From NCBI GenBank assembly GCA_014799765.1, contig JAAVHK010000038.1, positions 15,839 through 34,592 of the forward strand: a DNA stretch of 18,754 nt. Direction: 5' to 3'. Made by a program: the position numbers and the translations under genes. This DNA comes from Ruminococcus sp. GTDB lineage: Bacteria; Bacillota; Clostridia; Oscillospirales; Ruminococcaceae. Numbering within the stretch: the first letter of the stretch is position 1; each line of letters opens with the position of its first letter. Positions 1 through 6,739 of the stretch are shown here, one piece after another. The notes beneath the pieces were generated by a model. The model made no database searches. It saw only the letters and a program-made list of their open reading frames with translations, and had not been told where the DNA came from.

Positions 1-33
1 ATGTTTATAAATTCCGAAAAGATATAATAATAA

Positions 34-68
34 ATTTTCCCCGTCTGAAAAAAGTCGGGGATTTTTTT
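34..68 (+). terminator. Rho-independent terminator, possibly bidirectional
   Basis: A hairpin with CCCCG at 39-43 and CGGGG at 56-60, extendable with one mismatch to eight positions per arm, is flanked by AAATTTT on the left and a run of seven T on the right. It probably ends a plus-strand gene lying before the window, but the A/T flanks would let it work in both directions. No coding region is visible at 1-33. Confidence 0.75.
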
Positions 69-137
69 GTGAGTTATATATGAATTTACATACTGAATAT
101 ATTGTTAAATTTGTATATACATACAAAAATGCAAATA

Positions 138-205
138 AAACTTGTCAAAGTATTGACAAGTTTACTTGGCTATGTTATAATACAGTTGACAACAAAACTT
201 GTCAA
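138..205 (+). promoter_or_regulatory. Two palindromic operators built from TTGACAA units
   Basis: AAACTTGTCAA (138-148) and TTGACAAGTTT (153-163) form a perfect 11-bp inverted repeat with a 4-bp spacer. A second palindrome of TTGACAA (186-192) and TTGTCAA (199-205) has a 6-bp spacer and the half-sites in the opposite order. The first covers the -35 box, the second covers the predicted transcription start. The centres are about 45 bp apart, roughly four helical turns. The likely ligand is the Cro/CI-type repressor encoded by the second gene of this unit (autoregulation); that is inference from position and symmetry. Confidence 0.7.
153..181 (+). promoter_or_regulatory. Sigma-A promoter of the small membrane protein / regulator pair
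   Basis: A perfect -35 TTGACA (153-158), a 17-bp spacer and a perfect -10 TATAAT (176-181), preceded by a TG extended -10 element. The -35 is embedded in the right arm of the upstream palindrome, so repressor binding should block polymerase. The predicted start of transcription is near 188, inside the second palindrome. Confidence 0.85.
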
Positions 206-227
206 TAATTAAATGGAGGTATTTATT

Positions 228-533
228 ATGAACAGAGAAGAAATTCTGCAAAAAAGCAGAAATGAAGGTTTCGACGAAATGGAAATGCAGGTGCGTGACA
301 AGTCTATGAAATGGACTTATATCGTTCTTGTGCTTAGTGCCACAGTTTTTGCATTTATCCGTGCAAATGACGGACTTCCGGTCATGGACTTGTGTGCAAC
401 AGTCAGCATTTCAGTTTTTACAGGTAATATATATCGTTTTATCAGAACAAAGTATACTTACAATCTTGTCATAGCAGTTATAATGTTGCTAATTTTTGTT
501 TTTGCAACAATAAGATTTTTTATGGGGCATTGA
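228..533 (+). CDS. Small three-helix membrane protein (DUF6442-like)
   Basis: A 101-residue protein. It has a charged N-terminal segment of about 29 residues (MNREEILQKSRNEGFDE...), then three hydrophobic stretches at about 30-45, 50-67 and 78-97, with short positively charged turns (YRFIRTKYTY) that suggest an integral membrane protein. The N-terminal pattern and size resemble the DUF6442 family as I remember it; this was not searched. An in-frame ATG at 213 overlaps the ribosome binding site GGAGG (215-219), so the ATG at 228, nine bases past it, is the better start. The stop nearly touches the following regulator gene, so the two are co-transcribed. Pairs of a small membrane protein and a compact Cro/CI regulator are common in Clostridia; the membrane partner's job is unknown, with sensing or stress response as a guess. 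Confidence 0.7.
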   Translation: MNREEILQKSRNEGFDEMEMQVRDKSMKWTYIVLVLSATVFAFIRANDGLPVMDLCATVSISVFTGNIYRFIRTKYTYNLVIAVIMLLIFVFATIRFFMGH

Positions 534-535
534 TT

Positions 536-742
536 ATGGACGATAAACTTATATTAAAAAACCGTCTGAAAGAAGCACGTGCTGAAAAGAAACTTTCACA
601 GAACGCCCTTGCTGAAATGATAGGTGTTTCACGAAATACAATAAGTTCCATTGAAACAGGTCAGTTTAATCCTACTGCAAAGCTTGCACTTATACTTTGC
701 ATTGCTCTTAACAAAAAATTTGAGGATTTATTCTTCTTTTAA
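536..742 (+). CDS. Small Cro/CI (XRE) family HTH transcriptional regulator
   Basis: A 68-residue DNA-binding protein that is essentially one HTH_3 domain. The helix-turn-helix lies at about residues 20-45 (LSQNALAEMIGVSRNTISSI), followed by the family signature ETGQFNPT and a C-terminal hydrophobic helix ending in EDLFFF. This matches the compact YvaO/PlcR-like repressors that usually dimerise on palindromic DNA. Start choice: a TTG at 530 overlaps the previous stop, but ATG at 536 lies about nine bases after GGGG (524-527) and gives the usual family N-terminus MDDK. Translation is probably coupled to the upstream gene. It most likely binds the TTGACAA palindromes around its own promoter (inference). 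It is closed by a strong hairpin terminator shared with thrS on the other strand. Confidence 0.9.
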   Translation: MDDKLILKNRLKEARAEKKLSQNALAEMIGVSRNTISSIETGQFNPTAKLALILCIALNKKFEDLFFF

Positions 743-754
743 TAAACCAATCAG

Positions 755-785
755 AAAAGGAACGGCATAAAAAACCGTTCCTTTT
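755..785. terminator. Bidirectional terminator between the regulator gene and thrS
   Basis: A perfect 11-bp stem: AAAAGGAACGG (755-765) and CCGTTCCTTTT (775-785) with a 9-nt A-rich loop. T-rich sequence follows on the plus side and A-rich sequence precedes it, so it ends both the convergent plus-strand pair and the minus-strand thrS transcript. Confidence 0.9.
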
Positions 786-789
786 ATTT

Positions 790-2736
790 TTATCTTACTT
801 TTTTAGCAATATCGTCAACAAGTTTCATGACTAAATCATTCTGTGTCATTGAACCTAAATCGCCCTCACGTCTTGAACGTACCGAAACAGTACCGCTTTC
901 AACTTCCTTGTCGCCTATCGTAAGCATTACCGGTAACTTGTCAACCGTTGCGGAGCGTATCTTATAACCTACTTTTTCGGCTCTGTCGTCGATAGTAGCA
1001 CGTATTCCGACAGCCTCCAGTTTAGCGAGTACCTCGTTACAGTAATCAAGATGTCTGTCGGCAACAGGAATGATTCTCACCTGCTCCGGAGCAATCCACA
1101 GAGGCATAGCACCGGCATATTTTTCAATCATGTATGCAAGTGTCCTCTCGTAACAGCCCAGTGACGTCCTGTGTATGATATACGGTCTCTTTTTAGTGCC
1201 GTCCACATCGACGTATTCCATGCCGAATTTTTCGGCAAGCAACATATCAATCTGAATCGTAACAAGCGTATCTTCCTTGCCGTAGACGTTCTTGTACTGA
1301 ATGTCAAGTTTAGGACCATAGAAAGCAGCTTCGTCAATGCCTATCTCGTATTCTACTCCGAGGTGGTCAAGGATTTTCGCCATAGCAGACTGTGCTTCTT
1401 CCCACTGTTCCGGTGTACCTTCGTACTTGTTTTTCGGGTTAGCAGGGTCCCACTGTGAGAATCTGAAAGTACAGTCCTCAAGAAGTCCTACAGTACCTAA
1501 CATTTCCTTAGCGAGTGCGAGACAGTCTTTAAATTCTTCCTCTAACTGTTCCGGACGGAGTATTAAATGACCCTCCGAAATGGTGAACTGTCTTACACGT
1601 ATCAGACCGTGCATTTCACCGGAATCTTCTTTTCTGAAAAGCGTTGAAGTCTCACCGAGACGCATAGGTAAATCACGGTATGAACGCTGTCTGTTTAAGA
1701 ATACCTGATACTGAAACGGACAGGTCATCGGACGGAGTGCAAAACATTCTTTAGTTTCGTCATATGGGTCACCGAGAATGAACATACCGTCAAGATAGTG
1801 TTCCCAGTGACCTGAAATCTTATATAATTCACGTTTTGCAAAGTAAGGTGTTTTAGTGAGTAAATAACCGTGTTTCTGTTCTACGTCCTCAACCCAACGT
1901 TGTAAAGTCTGAATAACTCTCGCACCTTTCGGAAGAATTATCGGAAGTCCCTGACCGATACTGTCAACAGTGGTGAAGTATTCAAGTTCACGTCCGAGTT
2001 TGTTATGGTCACGGAGTTTAGCTTCTTCACGCTGTTTAATATCTGCTTCGAGGTCAGCATTTTTCGGATAGGCAACGGCATATACTCTTGAAAGCATCTT
2101 GTTTTTTTCCGAACCTCTCCAGTATGCACCGGTACACGAAAGCAGTTTAAAAGCCTTTACAGGTGAAGTGTTCATGAGGTGCGGACCTGCACATAAGTCA
2201 ATAAATTCGCCCTGTTTATAGAATGAAATCGGCTCACCCTTGCCGACGTGTTCTTCACAGAGTTCAACTTTATAAGGTTCGTCCATATCCTTTAATTTTG
2301 CGATAGCCTCTTCCGGTGGAAGTTCAAACTGTTCGAGAGGTAAACCCTCTTTTACAATTTTTTTCATTTCAGCTTCTATTTTTTCGAGTTCCTCTTGTGT
2401 GAAAGGCTTTTCGAGGTCAAAATCATAGTAGAATCCGTTATCAATAGCCGGACCTATAGCAAGTTTGGCTTCCGGATAGAGACGTTTCACAGCCTGTGCG
2501 AGTATATGCGAGGCAGTATGCCAGAAAGTTTTTTTACCATCCACACTGTCGAAAGTGCAGACTTCAAAATCACAGTCACTGTCTATAACCGTTCTTAAGT
2601 CCTTGACTTCGCCGTTGATTTTAACGCAACATGAGGCTTTATAAAGTCCCATACCGATACTTTTTATTACTTCATAAGCAGGTACGGAATTTTCAATTTC
2701 CCTTATACTGCCGTCTTTTAGAGTTAATTTAATCAT
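790..2736 (-). CDS. thrS: Threonine--tRNA ligase
   Basis: Class II aminoacyl-tRNA synthetase charging tRNA-Thr in the cytoplasm. At 648 residues it is full length. Domains in order: TGS (about 1-61); editing domain with the HxxxH pair H73/H77 (HTASH) and C182/H186 (LCAGPH), the same positions as in the E. coli enzyme; catalytic core about 245-540 with zinc ligands C339 (RPMTCP), H390 (ISEGH) and H522 (IIHRTSLG) and motif 2 around LIRVRQF; anticodon-binding domain about 545-648. The core wording (MTCPFQYQVF, TISEGH) differs from E. coli (MNCPGH, DDAH) and matches a clostridial ThrRS branch as I recall it. A GGAG lies about 11 bases before the ATG. It is the last gene of a T-box unit and follows the unknown 125-residue gene by 18 bases; both should rise when threonyl-tRNA is low. 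It ends at a bidirectional hairpin terminator. Confidence 0.97.
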   Translation of the reverse strand: MIKLTLKDGSIREIENSVPAYEVIKSIGMGLYKASCCVKINGEVKDLRTVIDSDCDFEVCTFDSVDGKKTFWHTASHILAQAVKRLYPEAKLAIGPAIDNGFYYDFDLEKPFTQEELEKIEAEMKKIVKEGLPLEQFELPPEEAIAKLKDMDEPYKVELCEEHVGKGEPISFYKQGEFIDLCAGPHLMNTSPVKAFKLLSCTGAYWRGSEKNKMLSRVYAVAYPKNADLEADIKQREEAKLRDHNKLGRELEYFTTVDSIGQGLPIILPKGARVIQTLQRWVEDVEQKHGYLLTKTPYFAKRELYKISGHWEHYLDGMFILGDPYDETKECFALRPMTCPFQYQVFLNRQRSYRDLPMRLGETSTLFRKEDSGEMHGLIRVRQFTISEGHLILRPEQLEEEFKDCLALAKEMLGTVGLLEDCTFRFSQWDPANPKNKYEGTPEQWEEAQSAMAKILDHLGVEYEIGIDEAAFYGPKLDIQYKNVYGKEDTLVTIQIDMLLAEKFGMEYVDVDGTKKRPYIIHRTSLGCYERTLAYMIEKYAGAMPLWIAPEQVRIIPVADRHLDYCNEVLAKLEAVGIRATIDDRAEKVGYKIRSATVDKLPVMLTIGDKEVESGTVSVRSRREGDLGSMTQNDLVMKLVDDIAKKVR

Positions 2737-2754
2737 TATTTATCAGTCTCCTTA

Positions 2755-3132
2755 TCAGTTTAATTTTCCGGTAATTTCAATGCCGTTATCGTAACCGAGT
2801 TCCATACAAAGAGGAATCATATAACCGTCAGTGCTGTCGACGTTGAAACATACTACAACGCCGTCTTCGTCTATGTCGATATATGCACCGGTAATCTGAA
2901 TGCAATCTGCAAGAAGTTCAGAAGCTCCGGAATAGTAACCGCTATCGGTTATGAATTCGGCAATTTTTTTCTTGTTGCGGTTGAGTTTGTCGAGTTTCTG
3001 AGCAATCTCGCTGAAATTGTCCATAATTTCGGATTCTTCCTCAACATAGAAACGTACAGTAACATCACGTTCCCATAGTTTATAGGATATTTCAAAAGCC
3101 TCTTCCTTTTCGTTGTACTTAATCTGACCCAT
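2755..3132 (-). CDS. Uncharacterised acidic 125-residue protein between T-box leader and thrS
   Basis: A soluble protein of 125 residues that I do not recognise with confidence. It has no signal peptide or membrane segment. The N-terminal half alternates beta-like strands (FEISYKLWERDVTVRFYV) with a helical, lysine-rich segment (IAQKLDKLNRNKKKIAEF); the C-terminal half is acidic and strand-rich (IDIDEDGVVVCFNVDSTDGY), like small alpha/beta DUF proteins. The ATG follows GAAAGGAGTT with good spacing, and the start lies 38 bases past the T-box terminator hairpin, so it is the first gene read when the T-box opens. It ends 18 bases before thrS. Co-regulation with thrS is seen from position; a role in threonine or translation is only inference. 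Confidence 0.8.
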   Translation of the reverse strand: MGQIKYNEKEEAFEISYKLWERDVTVRFYVEEESEIMDNFSEIAQKLDKLNRNKKKIAEFITDSGYYSGASELLADCIQITGAYIDIDEDGVVVCFNVDSTDGYMIPLCMELGYDNGIEITGKLN

Positions 3133-3160
3133 AAAAATTCAACTCCTTTCTTATAGAATA

Positions 3161-3197
3161 AAAATAAAAGTCCCTCATACCGTACGGCACAAGGGAC
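3161..3197 (-). terminator. Regulated terminator of the T-box leader
   Basis: The minus-strand hairpin arms GTCCCTTGTGCC and GGTATGAGGGAC (3170-3197) are followed by TTTTATTTTTAT (3169-3158). Its 5' arm overlaps the bases needed by the antiterminator, as expected for T-box control. Confidence 0.88.
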
Positions 3198-3402
3198 GAC
3201 TTTAAAAAACCGTGATTCCACCCTGATTCACATAGAAATAACTATGTCTCAATGTCTCTATAACGGGAGATACCGGCGTTTATTGGACGCTCTCCGAGGT
3301 GGTGTGCTGTACGCCTACCGCTGACCACCTCACAGCTTATAGCGGTCTCTCTGGAAACGGTATCATGACGGAAAGCCTTCCTCATCACAGATTTCATTTA
3401 TT
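3161..3402 (-). ncRNA. T-box riboswitch leader, threonine-specific
   Basis: A classic T-box leader read on the minus strand. An AGAGAG motif (3347-3352) sits in the distal part of Stem I, followed by an ACCGCT/AGCGGT pairing. Two adjacent ACC triplets (3298-3303), just before CTCGGAG, are candidates for the specifier codon, and ACC is a threonine codon. The T-box sequence AGGGTGGAATCACGG is at 3210-3224; its TGGA would pair with a tRNA 3' end UCCA, predicting a U discriminator base on tRNA-Thr. In the antiterminator, AGGG (3221-3224) can pair with CCCT (3192-3195), which also belongs to the terminator stem, so the two folds are mutually exclusive. Uncharged tRNA-Thr should favour read-through into the 125-residue gene and thrS. 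The exact register of the specifier was not folded. Confidence 0.9.
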
Positions 3403-3408
3403 GAAATA

Positions 3409-3437
3409 ATAATATCATATAATTTCTGATTTGTCAA
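3409..3437 (-). promoter_or_regulatory. Sigma-A promoter of the T-box/thrS unit
   Basis: The minus strand carries TTGACA (3432-3437), a 17-bp spacer ending in TGA, and TATTAT (3409-3414). The predicted start is near 3402, about 270 bases before the first start codon, leaving room for the T-box leader. Its -35 lies about 32 bases after the nfnB stop, with no obvious hairpin terminator between them. Confidence 0.85.
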
Positions 3438-3469
3438 GAGAAAATTTTTTGATAATTTATAAATTTTAA

Positions 3470-4858
3470 TTATGAATGATTTTTAATGTATTCGTCTATA
3501 GCGGTTGCAGAAGTCTTTCCGGCACCCATAGCGAGTATGACAGTTGCCGCACCTGTAACAGCATCACCACCAGCATATACACCCTTTTTGGAAGTTAAAC
3601 CGTTTTCGTCAGCGATTATACCGCCCCACTTCTGTGTATCAAGTCCGGAAGTTGTAGACTTTATAAGCGGATTAGGTGAAGTTCCGATAGCCATAATAAC
3701 GCTGTCGGTTTCGATTTCAAAGAATGCGTCCGGTACCGGTACAGGTTTAGCACGTCCGGAAGCGTCAGGTTCGGAGAGTCTCTGTTCCTGACATACTATA
3801 CTTTTTACCCAACCTTTTTCGTCGGCTTTTATTTCTACAGGATTGGTCAGGAATTTGAAAATAATACCTTCTTCCTTGGCGTGTTCGATTTCCTCAGCAC
3901 GTGCCGGAAGTTCGTTTTCGGTACGTCTGTATACTACGTATACTTCCGCACCTAATCTCTTGGCACAACGTGCAGCGTCCATAGCGACGTTACCACCGCC
4001 GACTATTACAGCTTTTCTGCCAGCCTGTACAGGCGTTACGGCGTCGGGCTTATAGGCTTTCATGAGGTTTATTCTTGTAAGAAATTCGTTGGCGGAGTAT
4101 ACACCGTTAAGATTTTCGCCCTTTATGTTCATGAAACGTGGCAGACCTGCTCCCGAACCTATGAAGATACTTTCAAAACCGTATTCTTCTATGAGTTCGT
4201 CAACGGATACCGTCTTGCCTACTACTGTATTTGTTTCTATTTTAACGCCCAATTCTTTAAGACCATCAATTTCTTTCTGTACGATTGATTTAGGTAATCT
4301 GAACTCCGGTATTCCGTATGACAGTACGCCACCGGCAACGTGTAAAGCCTCAAATATAGTGACTTCGTAACCTTTTTTTGCTAAGTCGCTGGCACAGGCA
4401 AGCCCCGACGGTCCTGAACCTATTATCGCTACTTTATGACCGTTTGAGACAGGTTTTTCAACAGGTGTTTCCGGTTGTGAGTTATGCCAGTCAGCGACGA
4501 ATCTTTCAAGCCTGCCTATTGCAACCGGTTCGCCCTTTATACCACGTACACATTTAGCCTCACATTGATTTTCCTGCGGACATACTCTTCCGCATACAGC
4601 CGGAAGTGAACTCGATTCCGTGATTATTTTATAAGCCTGTTCAAAATTACCGTCTGCAACCTGTGCTATGAAATCCGGAATATTTATCTGTACCGGACAG
4701 CCACTTACGCAAGGTTTATTTTTGCAGTGCAGACATCTTTTAGCTTCGTCGATAGCCTGTTCTTCTGTATATCCTAAAGCAACTTCCCTGAAGTTTCTGT
4801 TTCTTGTTTCCGGATTCTGTACGGGCATTTCGTTCTTTTTTAAAGACATATTAGCCAT
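3470..4858 (-). CDS. nfnB: NfnB / GltA-like NADP(H)-binding flavoprotein subunit
   Basis: Large subunit of a ferredoxin-dependent transhydrogenase (NfnAB/NfnSL; homologous to glutamate synthase small subunit GltA and SudA). In the family it couples NADH plus reduced ferredoxin to NADPH formation by flavin bifurcation in the cytoplasm. Eight N-terminal cysteines for two [4Fe-4S] clusters are visible: C42, C45, C50, C54 and C89, C93, C99, C103. Two dinucleotide-binding motifs follow: GSGPSG (147-152) for FAD and a second GGGN motif (AVIVGGGNVAMD) for NADP(H). The start is ATG at 4858: GGGAGG (4868-4873) is ten bases upstream and the product is 462 residues, the usual size; a longer reading frame back to 4933 would lie inside nfnA. 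It overlaps the nfnA stop by 8 bases, so translation is coupled. GltA working with a GOGAT large subunit is less likely because nfnA is the partner here. Confidence 0.92.
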   Translation of the reverse strand: MANMSLKKNEMPVQNPETRNRNFREVALGYTEEQAIDEAKRCLHCKNKPCVSGCPVQINIPDFIAQVADGNFEQAYKIITESSSLPAVCGRVCPQENQCEAKCVRGIKGEPVAIGRLERFVADWHNSQPETPVEKPVSNGHKVAIIGSGPSGLACASDLAKKGYEVTIFEALHVAGGVLSYGIPEFRLPKSIVQKEIDGLKELGVKIETNTVVGKTVSVDELIEEYGFESIFIGSGAGLPRFMNIKGENLNGVYSANEFLTRINLMKAYKPDAVTPVQAGRKAVIVGGGNVAMDAARCAKRLGAEVYVVYRRTENELPARAEEIEHAKEEGIIFKFLTNPVEIKADEKGWVKSIVCQEQRLSEPDASGRAKPVPVPDAFFEIETDSVIMAIGTSPNPLIKSTTSGLDTQKWGGIIADENGLTSKKGVYAGGDAVTGAATVILAMGAGKTSATAIDEYIKNHS

Positions 4859-5699
4859 TGTTTTCAACCTCCCTGAAAAGATTACAAGTATCTTCATGCG
4901 TTCTGCGTTCAAACGTTCTGTACATTGCACCACGTGCCATAGCCTCGTCGAAATCTATAAGATGACCGTCAAATTCAGGACCGTCAACACAAGCAAATTT
5001 AGTTTCACCGCCGACTGTAAGCCTACAGCCACCGCACATACCAGTACCGTCAATCATAATCGGATTCATTGAAGCAACTGTCGGAATATCGTAATTCTTA
5101 GTAAGCTGACAGACAAATTTCATCATTATAAGCGGACCTATTGTTATAACACGGTCATATTTTTCGCCACTCTCGATAAGTTTCTTAAGAGCATCAGTTA
5201 CAAGACCCTTTTCACCGGCTGAACCGTCATCGGACATAAGCACAAACTTTGTACTTGCGTTTCTGAACTCATCTTCAAGAATAACTAAATCTTTGTTTCT
5301 GAAACCTACTACTGAATGCACTTCAACGCCGAGTTCGTGAAGTTTTTTCGCTACAGGATAGGCAATAGCACAGCCTACACCACCACCGACTACAGCTACT
5401 TTTTTAAGACCGTCAGTTTCGGTAGCACGTCCTAAAGGTCCTACAAAATCCTGAAGACAGTCGCCGACGTTCATATGATTGAGTTTTTCTGTAGTAGCTC
5501 CTACAATCTGGAATATTATTGTTACAGTACCTGCCTGACGGTCAAAATCTGCTATTGTAAGAGGTATACGCTCGCCGTCTTCGTCGGTACGCAAAATTAT
5601 AAACTGACCTGGTTCGCATTTTCCGGCGACTTTCGGAGCGTTTATTTTCATAAGAGTAACAGTAGGGTTCAGACTTTTCTTTTCTGAAATTTCAAACAT
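4851..5699 (-). CDS. nfnA: NfnA / SudB-like FAD/NAD-binding ferredoxin reductase subunit
   Basis: Small subunit of the NfnAB complex, 282 residues, a normal length for sulfide/dihydroorotate dehydrogenase-like FAD/NAD proteins (PyrK-like fold). The N-terminal FAD-binding barrel spans about 1-95. An NAD-binding Rossmann part starts at VAVVGGGVGCA (about 102-112). A C-terminal [2Fe-2S] motif has C222 and C225 (GTGMCGGC) and C237 (FACVDGPEFDGH). The FDGHLIDFDEA segment is typical of the NfnA/SudB family and separates it from PyrK. It receives electrons from NADH, while nfnB handles NADPH and ferredoxin. A good GGAAA-type site precedes the ATG. It is first in a two-gene operon with its own promoter just after the LysR stop. 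Confidence 0.93.
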   Translation of the reverse strand: MFEISEKKSLNPTVTLMKINAPKVAGKCEPGQFIILRTDEDGERIPLTIADFDRQAGTVTIIFQIVGATTEKLNHMNVGDCLQDFVGPLGRATETDGLKKVAVVGGGVGCAIAYPVAKKLHELGVEVHSVVGFRNKDLVILEDEFRNASTKFVLMSDDGSAGEKGLVTDALKKLIESGEKYDRVITIGPLIMMKFVCQLTKNYDIPTVASMNPIMIDGTGMCGGCRLTVGGETKFACVDGPEFDGHLIDFDEAMARGAMYRTFERRTHEDTCNLFREVENNG

Positions 5700-5744
5700 A
5701 AAAATTTTCCTTTCTTACAGACTTTTTATTTACATACTTTTTAA

Positions 5745-5773
5745 ATTATATCACAGAAAAACCGGTATGTCAA
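5745..5773 (-). promoter_or_regulatory. Sigma-A promoter of nfnAB
   Basis: The minus strand carries TTGACA (5768-5773), a 17-bp spacer ending in TGA, and TATAAT (5745-5750): a fully consensus extended promoter. The -35 begins only four bases beyond the LysR gene stop. No hairpin terminator separates the two, so nfnAB may also receive read-through from the upstream operon. Confidence 0.9.
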
Positions 5774-5777
5774 TATA

Positions 5778-6728
5778 TTACCTGTATTCCGTGAAAGCTG
5801 TTTCGTTACGGACTTCATAGAATTTGTTTATAAGTTCAATTTCCATACCGGAAAGTTTATGACCGTTTGAATATATAAGTAAATCTATGAAATGATTGTC
5901 ACGGAAAGTACATTTTCTTTGTACGAGATTATATTTACCGCACAGACTTTCAGGCACAGGCGAATCCAGCATGAACGACTGCGGAACGGTCAGCAGGAAA
6001 TCCAATGCACTTCCACGGTCATAAAGACACAGTTTTCTGTATGGTATATCTGCCGGACGGTTTTCGGCGAAAAGTTTTTCGACTGCTCCCGAAACATATG
6101 GTATGGAATCATCCCCCTGTGTGAGTTCGATATATTTGCATGACAGGTCAGAATAAGAAATATTTTCCTTTTTAGCTTCGGGATGTTCGGCAGACATTAC
6201 CGCCAGCATTTCAAATTCCCTTAGTAACTGACTTTTTATACCTTTTTCGTCAAGGAAATCCATAAAATACTTTTCATGTGCGGTATTGAAGCGTATTATA
6301 CCGAAATCGTAACTGTTTTCACGGACGTTTTCTATAGTACGGAGGGAATTTGTCTCACAGAAATACACTTCCATATCTTCGGGTATTTTTGTAGTAGCGA
6401 TATATTCAGAAAAAGCCTTTGAAATATAACTGGTACGGGGTACAGATATACGGAGATTTGTATTTCTTAGTTTTTCGGGAGAATGTATAGCTTCCATATT
6501 GTTAATCTGTATCAGTATCTGTTTAGCATAGCCGAGGAATTTCAAGCCCTGCTCCGTCGGGATTACGCCCTTTGAAGTGCGTCGGAAAATGGTTATTCCG
6601 AGTGTGTTTTCAAGTTCCTTTATAGCCTTACTTAAGTTAGGCTGTGCCATGTATAGATTTTCGGCAGCTTGTGTGATTGAACGTGTTTTTTCAATTTCCA
6701 CTGCATATCTGAAATGAAGTGTATTCAC
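5778..6728 (-). CDS. LysR-type transcriptional regulator
   Basis: A 316-residue DNA-binding regulator. The N-terminal winged HTH (about residues 5-62) is clear: SITQAAENLYMAQPNLSKAI, then KELENTLGITIFRRTSKGVIPTEQG. The effector-binding, periplasmic-binding-protein-like domain follows at about 90-300; its ligand cannot be read from the sequence. The start is GTG at 6728, six bases after AGGAGG. An ATG two bases earlier is out of frame and meets TGA at once, so GTG is the real start. The gene sits 11 bases after the acetyltransferase gene and is the last of the seven-gene run, just before the nfnAB promoter. LysR regulators usually act on neighbours; nfnAB or the envelope operon are candidate targets, but no operator is proven. 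Confidence 0.93.
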   Translation of the reverse strand: MNTLHFRYAVEIEKTRSITQAAENLYMAQPNLSKAIKELENTLGITIFRRTSKGVIPTEQGLKFLGYAKQILIQINNMEAIHSPEKLRNTNLRISVPRTSYISKAFSEYIATTKIPEDMEVYFCETNSLRTIENVRENSYDFGIIRFNTAHEKYFMDFLDEKGIKSQLLREFEMLAVMSAEHPEAKKENISYSDLSCKYIELTQGDDSIPYVSGAVEKLFAENRPADIPYRKLCLYDRGSALDFLLTVPQSFMLDSPVPESLCGKYNLVQRKCTFRDNHFIDLLIYSNGHKLSGMEIELINKFYEVRNETAFTEYR

Positions 6729-6739
6729 ATTTTACCTCC

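Noticed and set aside
3438..3469. Terminator after nfnB
   Set aside because: AT-rich sequence can form weak A/T pairings but no stable GC stem followed by a T run is visible.
3470..4858. Glutamate synthase small subunit (gltD) assignment
   Set aside because: No large GOGAT subunit is adjacent, while the NfnA-type partner with its [2Fe-2S] motif overlaps the gene directly.
4859..4933. Longer nfnB start upstream at 4933
   Set aside because: It would add 25 residues unlike the family and overlap nfnA by over 80 bases; ATG at 4858 has GGGAGG at correct spacing.
6728..6730. ATG as start of the LysR gene
   Set aside because: It is out of frame and reads ATG-TGA; the in-frame GTG at 6728 is the start.
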